Part shown: positions 51,429 through 63,300 of the stretch, one piece after another
Position numbering within the stretch: the first letter of the stretch is position 1
How the letters are laid out: the number at the start of each line of letters is the position of its first letter
Assembly: GCA_003313425.1 (NCBI GenBank)
Contig: NHZP01000031.1
Coordinates: forward strand, 434,001-498,000
DNA: 64,000 nt
DNA from: Pseudopyrenochaeta lycopersici
Lineage: Eukaryota; Ascomycota; Dothideomycetes; Pleosporales; Pseudopyrenochaetaceae
Direction: 5' to 3'
The notes under the pieces: model-generated
Told to the model about the DNA's origin: nothing
Database searches by the model: none
Seen by the model: only the letters and a program-made list of their open reading frames with translations
Position numbers and translations under genes: made by a program

Positions 51429-51602
51429 TGTCAGATAAGAGGCATAAAAACTGAAGTATACGAATACTGCATCGTGGACGGTATCACCTATGTATCATCG
51501 ATGTATCAGGTCTGTGTTTAAAAAGGAGAGAAAACAGAACTAACAAAATACAATCAATTCTGATCCACGATTATGACTAAAAACATTTATTAAATTCTAA
51601 CA
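51429..51602 (+). repeat. 5' LTR of the Copia element
   Basis: 174 bp, TGTCAGATAAGAGG...AAATTCTAACA. Differences from the 3' copy are mostly transitions. Confidence 0.9.
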
Positions 51603-54600
51603 ATTAAGAGTCTCACTGACCCTATAACGAGCGAGGACTATATCTTACGCAAATATTACTAGCGTACGCGACGCTACGATTATCCTTACTAACTACACGA
51701 ACTACACGCTATAGTTACTACAACTAAAAGTAAAAGTAGAGTTCTACGACGTATAGGTAATTACAGACCCTAATAGAACTAGAGAACCTTTGCTAGAACT
51801 AATCCCTCTAGTCCTACTACGATTAGCTGACTACGTACTAGCTGTAGTCTAACAACTAGCACCTAGCGCGTCGTCAAACTCTTAGGGTAACTAGGTTAGA
51901 TTATTAAGCTAGCTAACAAGATCAAACCTGTCCCGAACTAATGCAACTCCAGCTACACCAATAAAACTATTAGACTTATTACCTAAAAGCTAGGAAATAT
52001 ATAAGGCTGATTAAGATAACTATAAGGTATAGCTCAAAGCCTACAAGATTAATAAGAAGAAATACGACAGAGAACGGGCTAACTATTAGTTACTTACAAC
52101 GTATATTTAGAGCACAGTATTAGCGCACATTTAGCGCAACTGCTGCCTCCCTAGTACTACGATTCGCTGATGGATTATTGATACCTAAAGGACAGTAGGA
52201 ATTAACCTACTCGAAGAACGCTAACGAGCACGAACAAGATATTACAATACATTGAAGCTAATAAGGACCCCAGTAAACTAGGATATCTAGCTTACTAAAT
52301 ACGATTAAGCAGCAACTGACGCTGAGACTAAAGGAGTCGCAGAGGTACAACATAATGACGACATTATAGAAGATTTCTTATTAGTAGTAGAAAAGGTAGC
52401 ACCTATGTAGGTAACTGCCTTCTCTAGCCAAGTAGCTAGAGGTGACCTAGACTATAACAGAAAAGAAATAATAAAACTCTTCTAGGAGCATATAAGCCGC
52501 TCCTACCTATAAAAAGGTAAGTAGAAGAGCGCTTTTACTGCTAGAGACGCTGTATACCCTGCTAGCAGTAAATCTAACTAGGGCGCACAAAGGGACGCCT
52601 CTAGTATAGCTGAAGAAGTATTATCAGCCTTACAGGGCAAGAACTGTAGTAGAACCTAGGGAAAACGTAAATTTAGGTAAAGTAGTACTAGATCTAAGCA
52701 TTCCTCTCTAAAGGATACAGCGGCAGTTAAAGGCATAACATGCTATGCTTGTAAACAGCGCTACAATCTTTTTAATTGTTTCTATCTAAACGAAGATAAG
52801 GCACCTACGTAGTTTACACTAGATTTAAAAATAGCTAAACTCGTTAAGTATAAAAGAAAGTATAACCTAGAGCTAATTAAATTATTAGACTTAAAGCGCT
52901 AATAATTAAAGACGCCGCTAATTAAGAATTCGCAAACACTAACACCTAAAGTCTTAAAAGATTAACTAGAAGGAAGAGTTATATTAATAATTAAAGCCGC
53001 GTATACCGCGTTAGTGTTCTTAATAAAGAACTAACTATATCTGCTAAAGAATGCATTTATCCTTAATTCGGGCGCGATAATACATATCTATAACATAGCG
53101 CAACGCCTAACTTACCTCTGTCTACCTATCCCTAGTAACTGCGTGTAGACAGGCGACGCACGAATATAGATTAAAGGGTATAGCACTGTACATATTAAAG
53201 TCAAGTTACTATATAGCATAGAGATACTCTAATTAGAGAACGTTACCTTCTGCCTAGAGATTCTATGCAACCTTGTCTTATTTAGACTACTTAGACAGCA
53301 AGGAATTTAGTAGGATAATAAGAATAAGCCTACGTTATTAAAGAGATAGGATAACTCTATTATTGTATACTTAACAGAAGCACACAACTAATAGGTACTT
53401 AAGTAATCAGATGCAAACGACAGTGCCTTTTACACCTAATTCAACTCTTGAACCAAGCGGCTGCTACAAAGAGTAAGTGTAATACTATAGTATAAGCGCC
53501 TAGGGTATCCAGGGCCTGCAGTAATTAAACACCTCGTCTAACAATCTAAGAGGGTGCGCATTAAAGGCGTTACTACAGTCAAGTGCGACGCATGTAGGAG
53601 AGCTAAATTAAAGCGCAGGATCCGCAGAGAACCTTGACTGAGCGAAGAAGGGCTAGGAGAACGAATCGCGATTAACTTTTATGACTACGAAGTCGGGAGC
53701 TACTTAAAGGAAAAGAGCTAAATACTTATTACTAACTAATTCTTAGCATATAACTAGGATTTCTACTTTACTAACAACAGACTAGCACAATCTATTATTC
53801 GATTACTAGATAATTTTACTTACTTCCTATATACGCAGTTTAATATTTCTATAAAAGTTATTAAGATAGATAATAAGATAGTAACTATTAAGCTAGAAGT
53901 TAAGAGATAGTGCATGTCTAAAGGTATAAAGGTTAAGCCTTCTACTCCTAATACCTAATTACAGAATGGCAGGGGAGAACGCTTAAGGGGTGTAATAAAA
54001 GAAAAGGCACGCACGATACGACTAGATACTAATCTTCCCTAGGAACTATAGCTAGAAATTATAAGAGCGGCAGTATACCTGTATAATAGAACGCCGAATT
54101 ACTTAAACCGCTAGAAAAGCCTATACAAGGTATTCTTTATAAGGGTCGCTGCTATAAATAGTATTATTACTAGACTATAGAAACTAAACTAAGCTTATCT
54201 TAAAGCATATAGCTGCAAGGTATTTATAATAACTAACGATACCTACTAAGAAAAGTCGCGACTGCAACGCTTAGATCTAAAGGCCTAGATTAGCTATCTT
54301 ATTAGCTATTAATCTACAAACATCTACTAAGTTTAGATCCTGTTACTAGCTAAAGTTATTAGTATAAGAGACGTAGTCTTTAACGAAAGTGTAGTGTTTA
54401 GCGGCAAAACAGAAGACCTTATAGATAACCTTATGCACAATACCCTGCAGGAGATTGCAGCGTAGGTAAAAACGATTGAACTACCTATACTACCGCGACA
54501 AGGACAGCCTAAGACTAGGTCGTTCTACGAAGATAATATAATAATAGGAGAGAGCTTAAGCCTATAAGGTTAAAAGTTAAGAGGTTACTAAAATAGAAAA

Positions 54601-56509
54601 GTTATAGACTTATACCTAACGCTGCTAAACACTCCGCTACCTATAGCTCTCCTTAGCTAGGCGTAGACTAAAAAACTTAAAGCTAATAGCACAACGACAC
54701 ATAGCTTGTTAAAGATAGAACTATAGGCAGTAGCATTTATAGCTAGCACTTAAGTAGGGCACGTAGGGGAATATAAAGGCAAGCCTATTAACAAGGCACA
54801 GCTAAAGAGAATACTAGCAAAGGGGGTGAAGCCTTACTAAAACTAATTACTACCTCTGCTAGCAACTTACTTAAAGCTTAAAGATTATCCTCTATATAAA
54901 ATATTTAAGGAAGTAGAATAAGAATACCTAAGGAGCTATAAACGAATAAAGTCCTAGGCTGAAGTACTAATTACTCCTATTAAACGGAAAGGCCACTAAA
55001 TATTAGACTATATATAGGTGTATACCTACAAATTAGATAAACACTATCGCCTTATTAAATGTAAAGCATAACTAGTCGTTTATAGTAATTAGTAACAAAA
55101 CATTACGTTATAAGACACATACGCAGCTACTTTAGCTAGCAGGTCTTTTCGAATGCTTATGGCAATCGCTGCTAAGTTTAACCTTGAACTTAAACAGTAT
55201 AACGTTACTAACGCATTCGTGCATACAACTATAGATAGAGAAATCTATATAAGAATGCCACGAGGATACTAGAAGCCTAGAACAATCCTTAAGCTTAAAA
55301 AGGCACTTTACAGTCTTCGAATTTTACTACTCCTATAGTAGAAAGAATTCGTCTTAACTCTTACTAAACTAGGCTTTAAACAAGTGCTATATAAGGCCTA
55401 CTGCATAATTAAGGATAGTATTATTATCTTCTTTTACGTTAATAACATTATCTTAGCCTATTACTAGAAGAAGGAGGTAGAAGCTTAATAAGCTATTAAG
55501 GCTCTTTAAGAAAGATATACCTTTACAGGTAGAGAAGACCTGTAATAGTTCCTTAGCGTTAAAGTTATTAGAGACTAAGAACAATAATTAATTTAACTCT
55601 TCTAGTTAGCCTATGCTAATAAAATTAGTAGACTTACAGATAGGAAAGATGTCTAACATAATACTCTAATAGCAAGTGTTGAACTCTAGCTACGCGAGGG
55701 ATTAGTATTACTATCAGAAGTTAATAAATACTAGCGTAAGATTAGTTCCTTACTATTTGCCGCCGTTACAACACGACTAGATATAGCCTTCGCAACATCG
55801 CGCCTTGCACGCTTCTTTATCAACCCTGGCACGGAGCATTAGGAGGCTGCTAACAGAGTCCTGCTCTACCTTACAGCAACAAAATTAAGAGCACTCTAAT
55901 TAGGAGGAGGCGATAAGCTTAAAGTAGCCAGCGACGCATTATTTAGTGATAATATAGTTAATAGAAAGAGTTCGTAAGGCTATGTAATTAAGCTATTTAG
56001 TAGTCTTGTTACCTAGAGAGCAAGTAAACAGGACACGGTTACTACCTCAACGACTAAAGCAGAACTGCTCGCACTCTCCTAAGTAGCAAAGGAAGCTATC
56101 TTTACCTCGCGACTTCTTAAGGAGCTCTAGGTATTATTACCAGAGTTAACTATTATAATTTAATACGATAATACACAGATAATTTAACTTATTACAGAAG
56201 AGATTGCAAAACTTTAAACTAAACTTTAACATGTAGACATCCACAACTACTAGCTACGATAAGAAGTATTACTAGGACGAATTTAAGTTAAATACGTAGC
56301 GTCCTCGTAAATGCTAGCAGACAGACTTACTAAAGCGCTGCCCTTAAATAAATAGGAGAACTTTCTTAATTAATTAGGACTAGTAAATAAGAAACTAGCC
56401 TTAGCAAAAGAGTTAAAACTTAAAGATATACAGACTTAAATAGAGGATCTGACAATCGCATAAGATATAGGTTGGTGGTAGCTTAGAAGATCACTCTAAG
56501 CTAAGGGGG

Positions 56510-56685
56510 TGTATTAGATAAGAGGCATAAAAACTAAAGTATACGAATACTGCATCGTGGACAGTATCACCTATGTATCATTGATGTATTAGGTCTGTGT
56601 TTAAAAAGGAGAGAAAACAGAACTAACAAAATACAATCAATTCTGATCCACGATCATAACCAAAAAGATTCATTAAATTCTGACA
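56510..56685 (+). repeat. 3' LTR of the Copia element
   Basis: 176 bp, TGTATTAGATAAGAGG...AAATTCTGACA, with two extra bases near the start compared with the 5' copy. It follows CTAAGGGGG. Confidence 0.9.
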
Positions 56686-56690
56686 GGTAC

Positions 56691-57355
56691 TCAAGCTATA
56701 AAAGCTAAATAGTAGTTATATCAGAAACTAGAGTAAGCCTATACTAGTATAAAGAGGAGTTGATTAATAATACTTTACTTAGGTTTAAGCAGTTATTAGC
56801 TTAATTATAATGATTAGGATGGATTGTAAATACTATAATAACAAACTGAATATATTGTTACTCTCATCTGGGATAAAACTATTTTGTAGTATACTAGTAT
56901 GTTATACTGCTTTAGTATGCAATTGCACAGAGCAACTACTAAGGACAAAACGTTTACCCTTTGTCCACCTCCACAACATATCGTGTCCAACACACAGTTC
57001 GTTCGGGACAAACAATGTGCCGGTTCTCCTGCGGCATGGAGCTACCCCTGCCAATCCTGAAATGTCTCACCTAGCACAAGATTTCCGGGTTTGGAGAGCT
57101 CCCACTAGAATTCTTCAGAGTAATCCTCAAGTTATTCGCAGGCACGCTACCAAAAAAGAGGAGCTGTACATGAATTTGCAAAAGACCGAATGATCCAATC
57201 AAGGTGGCAAGTTTAATATTACCACCAGAGGCTATAGAGGAGCATCATTTCCAATCAGCTACATACATGCTTGCCTGGGAATTTTTGATAACATCTTTGA
57301 ACTACTATCCCGTCAATCCCACCAAGCCATCTTGTCTTTGATCGTGTTTGTCCCG
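56691..57355. other. Spacer between Copia element and Tc-like gene
   Basis: 665 bases. A 127-codon plus frame (56810-57193) shows no domain; it may be chance. The right end is the 3' flank of the Tc-like gene. Confidence 0.4.
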
Positions 57356-60300
57356 CTACTGACCCATCATCATCGGGGGAGGGGCCGGCGGCCGCATAGG
57401 GGGCATTGGAGGCATTGGAGGCATTGGACCCCCCGGCATAGGCAACCCTGGCCGCATTGGAGGAGACGGCGGAGGTAGGTTTGGTCCTATAGTAGGTGCT
57501 TTACCCTGAGGCACAGCTTTCCCACCTGCAGACATTGCTGATCCCAAGACCACCACGGAGACTGTCCCGATTATATCTGTCGCAAGGCCTACTGCATCTC
57601 GGAGGCTATCCAGCCGACCTCGCCATTTCATTGTCCATTCCACATAATCGTTCAGCTGTTGGCCGTACTGTGCCGCATCGGCCTCGCTGACGTCTTCATA
57701 CTCGTTCGCGTAGAACGCTTCCTGGTCAGAGAGTCGCCGTATGTCGTTGCGCTTGAGTCGCTCCCACTTGTACTGTGCGACGCCTGCCTCGGTCGTCGCC
57801 CATCTGAGCCGCCAGTACTCCTTGCCCCCGAGAAAGCGGATGCCCAGCTCGCCATTTTCACCTGTCATGAGCGAAAACTGTCTTCTCGCCGGCGCCGCAC
57901 GATTCAATGCATCGAGATAGCCGCGAACCTGAGCCCGTCCTTCTTGGCGCCACTCTTCGTGTTCCTCTGGGGTTTTGCCCCATGGTTTGATTTCGAGTGC
58001 TTCGCGGGCCCTTGTGTCTGCGATATCTGGTTTCAGTGATCCTTCGCCCGGCAGCAGTTTCGATGGATCGCCGGCTCCGGATTTTTTCAGAATTGTAGAG
58101 ATGTCAATGGAATTTGTGAAGACCTGGTGTCCTGGGTGCATGTATTTGTAGTGGTAGCCGATGAGTTTATGTGCTGCATTACCCAAGAAGAAGCCAAAAG
58201 CTTGATTCCCTGGTTTACCTTGGGCTCTATAATAATTTTCCGGTTCGGAGCCGTTCGGATCTAGAAAGACAACCGGGTTGCTTTTGCTGTACTCATAAAG
58301 GTTCACCCCTACTGATATGCCAGCTGGGTCGGTGCTAGTCCATCTGCCCAGCCACGGGGCGTAGTATCGTGCTCCATAAAAGTAGAAGCCATTTTCACTG
58401 TCTAGTTCTTTTCCGACGTAGCGATATCGCTTTGGCGTCTCCGTCTGGCTTGCTGTAGCTTGGTATGCCGAACTTCCGTACGGGTAGAACTCCTCGTAGC
58501 TTACAACGTTTGCCTGGTCATCCAGTTCGAGCGAGGCGGAGCCGAGGTGGTTCCCGTACTGGTAGCGGAACTGCTGTGTGGGTCCTGGATCGGTTCCCAC
58601 CGTTCGCTTTTCAATGATGGCAATGCGGTCTTCAGCGTTCATAACGTGCAGTGACTGCCGCTCCAGGTTTGGCGTAGTGCCGTCGGCAGCGAACTCGCGA
58701 TAAATCTCAAAGGGGCCGATATAGATTCTCTCGGCAGTTGCAATCGGCTTGGCTCCAGCCGCGGCAGCGCCTACTGTGAGCTTTCGAGTGCGCTGACCCG
58801 AGCTGTCGTAAGAATACCAGGTCGTCTGCGGAGTACCCGAGTTGACACGCTGTGTGGCTGTGCCTTGCAGATGGTCACAGTAGTCATATTGCATGAAGGA
58901 AAGGTGGGGCATCGACATGATATTGCCCGTCATTCCATCAGTCCCCGAGTAGCTGTACTTATCTGTGACGTTCCCAACGCTGGTAGAAGTCAAACGATTG
59001 CTTATATCGCTAGCTCTCAGCATGCTCGATTCCGCATACTTGTACGTTCTTGTCCAGCCTCGCTGCGTGACATCGCTTCGAGTATGCTGCACCGACTGCA
59101 GATTACCCGCATTGTCCAAGAAGTACTGCTCCATGTACGTGCCTATGGCATTACCATTGCTAGGACTTTGCTGCCACTCATCTCCGGCTGTCGATGGGCC
59201 ATAAGGCGTCGGAACGCCAGTTTGGCCCAAGTGTTCGCGGCCAGTCGCTTCTATAAGCTGGTAGAGGGAGTCGTAGATGTAATCGCTGGTTGGCTCTACC
59301 CGCTTGTTTTGAAAGAAAATCGTCTGCTGTGCATCATCACGAACATTCGTAATGTTTCCAGTGGGATCGAATGTGTAATGTAAGCTCTGGACCTGGCATC
59401 CCGGCCAGCTAGATACCGGAGGCTGGGGACAATCATTGGGGAACGTAATCGCATTGCGCGAGGTTACCAGATCAGTCATCTTGAACGTCAGAGGATCAAA
59501 TTTATATATGGTTTTGACCCCGTTATTTGTTGTACTGAGAACACGTTGACCTTTGGCGTTATAGCTAACATTCCGCAACACTGGCTGCCATCCGCTGGTA
59601 CCCTGAAGGTTAACTTGGACTGTTTGCAAAAGGCCCTCTATGCCATAGGTATTTTTGATAATAGAGCTGTCCGGTCCTGTCGAGGTAAGTGTACGGTTGA
59701 GTGCATCGTAGGTGAAACTTGTCGGGTACTGCTCTGGCTCCATTGGCACCGACGAAGCCGACCAATCCACAATCGAGGAGTAAGCTCCAACAAGTGTTTT
59801 GGTACCACTTAGGAGGTTTCCTTTGTAATCATATGCGATAGAGGTAGTGGTTCCTGATTGATCGGAAACGCGGATGACTTTGGTGCGAAGATTCTTTGCA
59901 TCCGCATTGGTCTGAGTATCACCATACACGGTTTTTATGGCCAGTGCCTTTAGTCCAGTGTTTTGCTGCACATGCACATGCACTTCCCGCTGAATCAGAT
60001 CATATGTTGTGTCTGTTCTAAACCCTCGACTGTTCCATGTCGACACGTCTTTTGCCGCTACGGAATTTAGTGTCCAGACTTCTCCTGACTCCATGTTGGC
60101 CTTGTGGATGATGTTTCCAGCCATATCGACGTCATGTGTCTGTACTAGACGTCCGTTGCTGTCGAGGGATCGTCGAGTGGCACCAGAGATGTCAAGCACA
60201 GCTCGGGAGGACAAGAACAGCTGCGTTGGGCTTGTCTCGGTGCTTCTTTGATATCGATTGTCAACCACGGTTACTATTACTCTGCCCATTGGGTCTACGA

Positions 60301-63300
60301 AGGAGGTAGTCGGGGTCGCTGCATGGATAGCAGTTTTTGCTGCTGCTGCCGCTTCTTGAGGTGTCATAGATCCAGAGATTCGGGCGTCATACCAGCTAGG
60401 AAGATAATCCGAAGCGTCTGGAATGCGGCTGAAGTAGTCACCAACGTCTGGGTCCTTACTAGGATTGTTGACGAGGACCGTATCGTTCAAATCCCAAGCT
60501 TCTTGTGACCATGATCGGTATATAGTCTTGGACCAAGTGTGGTTGGGAAGAAGATTCGCTACTATGCGGCCAATCGGATCGTACATTACCAATTTGCTTA
60601 CTCCAGTGGCCTTGTTTGGTTGGTACTGAGGTGTAGAGGAAAAAAATGGTTCATACTTCTTGATTGCATCGCCCTTATTATTGTAGATTACCCAGCCACT
60701 GACAATCCAACGAGGCAACGCGGCAGTAGTGGGATCCGGTTCCGCCTGTGCCACTCCTTGAAATTCCTTGACGAAACCATTTATATAGGTAATGACGTGC
60801 TGGATACGGCTCTGTGTACCCATAGACAAATCAGATGAGTTGACTTCTCGATTGAGGGTTGCTATTCGCACAGGCTGAGGTGTGGGAGATGTTCTGGTAT
60901 CATAGTACGCCAGGGTATCATAGATGACTCTGGACGTCGCGCTTCCGAGGATGGAAGCGGGATTTGCGAGCGGATCGTTGAAGTATGCCGCTGTCTCCGC
61001 ATCGGACAGACGCAGTTTGACAGACGATAATGTATCACCGAGAGTCTCCTCGGGTTTGCCCATGACCGCCTGCGCAGTCAATCGACCGAGATCATCGTAC
61101 GCCACAGCGGTTCGATTTCGATTAGGTTCCATCACAAGCACAGGCGCGAGCACGCGATAATCATTATTCACTTGCAATATTTGACCGGGATCGGTGGCAT
61201 CGCGTACGCCCGCAGTGATTCGGTTGCCGTAAGGATCCACTGTCTCAACGACCAGCAGGTCATAGTCGTCGTACGTTACAAATACCTCTGTGTCAGACGT
61301 CACCGAGTAGAACGCATCTCGAAACCTTCTCACCATGTAGAAGTGCTGTGCGGCATAGGCGCCTTCCTGAGCTGGTGTGTCGGCATTATTTGGAGAATAA
61401 AAGACATTTCCAGTCCGAGTCCACCAATTTGTATCGCCCTCACTATGCACCAGGGAGCAATCATTAGATAATTTGGATTCAACATCTCCAGCTACGAGTT
61501 TTCCACTGTCGACGTAGGTGGTCTTGACCAAGCCAGCAGTCAGAATCTGCGTATATGTATCATAAGGCAATGCCAATGCTTCAAGCTGACCCAGAGGGAG
61601 TGGCCCTGTGAAGTCGTCTTTTCTGAATATGACGCGTGTATGGCTCAGCATCCGCCTACTCACCTGGCCTGAGATCACGGTGCTGTGAGTCCAGTCCTCG
61701 AATGGGATATCAAAGTTCCCGGGCAGAAGTGACTGGATTTTGGGGAATACGTCCAAGAACCTAATCAGTGGAGTTATTGTCTGGCTTGTTGTCATAGGAA
61801 GATTGATCAATTCAAATGTCTGGGTGTCACACACGACTGGCGTCCGATATCCGCCCACGGTGTCTATTGAATTGGTGTACTGATTGGTCGCCAAGGTTAA
61901 AAGAGCTTGTTGCTGCTTTATACGGTCATCGCTCGTCAGCTGTGTATTTGGCTCTGCATGGCGTCGTCCGTAGGCCACGGTGAGCGCTTGAAGGGTGTGT
62001 CCCCATTCATCTACCAAGAGGTTCAGAGTATGGGTTGGACGCGGGTCCGGGATGTCTTCGCCGTTGACTCTGGTCATGTATCGATCGTACGAAAAACTGA
62101 CACTCTCTCGCTCACTAGAGAGAAAAACGCCATACATGTAACGACTGGTGCCCCGAGGTTGAAGAATCTGAATGGTGTAATTCTTTTGGACCACGGAATA
62201 GGGCTCCGTCTCCTGAGCAGTGCCATCAAGAGCATAAACCTCTTGCCGGAGCATGGATCCCTTCAGAGCTCGAGTCGCTTCTCGAAGTTCATCGTCCGTC
62301 ATTGAGTACGCATTCCCTGCAAGCGATGTGGGAAGAACAGAGTCTGGAAGCAGCATTGCCTGCTTTTCTGCATCACTCAAGCCGCCAGGTTCAACGTAGT
62401 ATTCCGGCACGAAAAACTCAGATATCTGTACACCTTGGATGCGTGCTCCAGTATGGTACCAAGTCTTTGTAAGGACTGGCGGGACCCAGGAAGATTTGTC
62501 AACGTTTGCAGGTGAGGGGCCGGAAAGATCGTATTCTTCAGTATCATGTTGGTCAACGCATCCGAAACCACGAAATTCTCTTTCCCTTCCATCGTAATAG
62601 CCATGGTGATAGGCGTACCGAGTGCTAAAGTATGTATTGCTGATGTGATCAAATTTCTCGACTCGCTCAACAACCTGGGTGGGAAACGGGAGGTGAGTCA
62701 CCCAAGGATTCCCCGCTGCTTTGTCCTCAAGATAGAACTTGGTTGACGGAGCATATGTTACTTTTGTCTCCGATCCCATATTATTGACATACGAAGTGAG
62801 AAGATGTGGCTTGGGGCCTTCCACCAGGTCGATGTAGCTAATCCGTCGCGCAATGTCGGAAGGGAGCGACGAAGACCACATGAGACAGTCAGTACCTTTT
62901 CCCAGTAGGTCCATAAGAGTCACAGTCACAATATTGTCGATAGGTAGAAACCCTGGCAGACGATTCGGAGGGGCGAACATGTTGCCCGAGTAATTCAAGT
63001 AGACATTGACAGAGCCGTTCGCGCTCAAGTACACAATGTCAGTGGTTCCAGATCCATCAATGTCACCCAGCCGAATGCGCAGTGGGTCGAAGAGATCGGA
63101 ATTCTCAAACCAAGGAGACTGTTCCATGGTGACTTTTGCGCCGAACTTGCCGTAGCCCTCACTTGGCCAGTAGCACGCCTCGCCATTGCGGATTCGCACG
63201 AGGTCCGTCAGACCATCGCCGGACATGTCAGCGAGAAAAACGGTGTGCTTTTGGTCGGCATAGATCAAAAGTGGGCCTTGCTCTTCATCGTGTTGGCTAG

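Larger units (their letters stand above)
51429..56685 (+). mobile_element. Full-length Ty1/Copia LTR retrotransposon, RIP-inactivated
   Basis: A 5.26-kb element with ~175-bp LTRs, GGTAC target duplications (51424-51428, 56686-56690) and a G-rich tract before the 3' LTR. Degenerate motifs appear in Copia order: CYACKQR zinc knuckle (about 52742-52762), CDAC integrase zinc motif (about 53584), RT VTNAFVH (about 55204-55224), RT YVNNIIL where YVDDxxL is expected (about 55435-55455), and terminal RNase H LADRLTKALP (56314-56343). Stops occur throughout and no long frame survives. Confidence 0.92.

Noticed and set aside
56810..57193. 127-codon plus frame next to the Copia element
   Set aside because: No domain, partly AT-rich flank, no leader or splice context favouring it.
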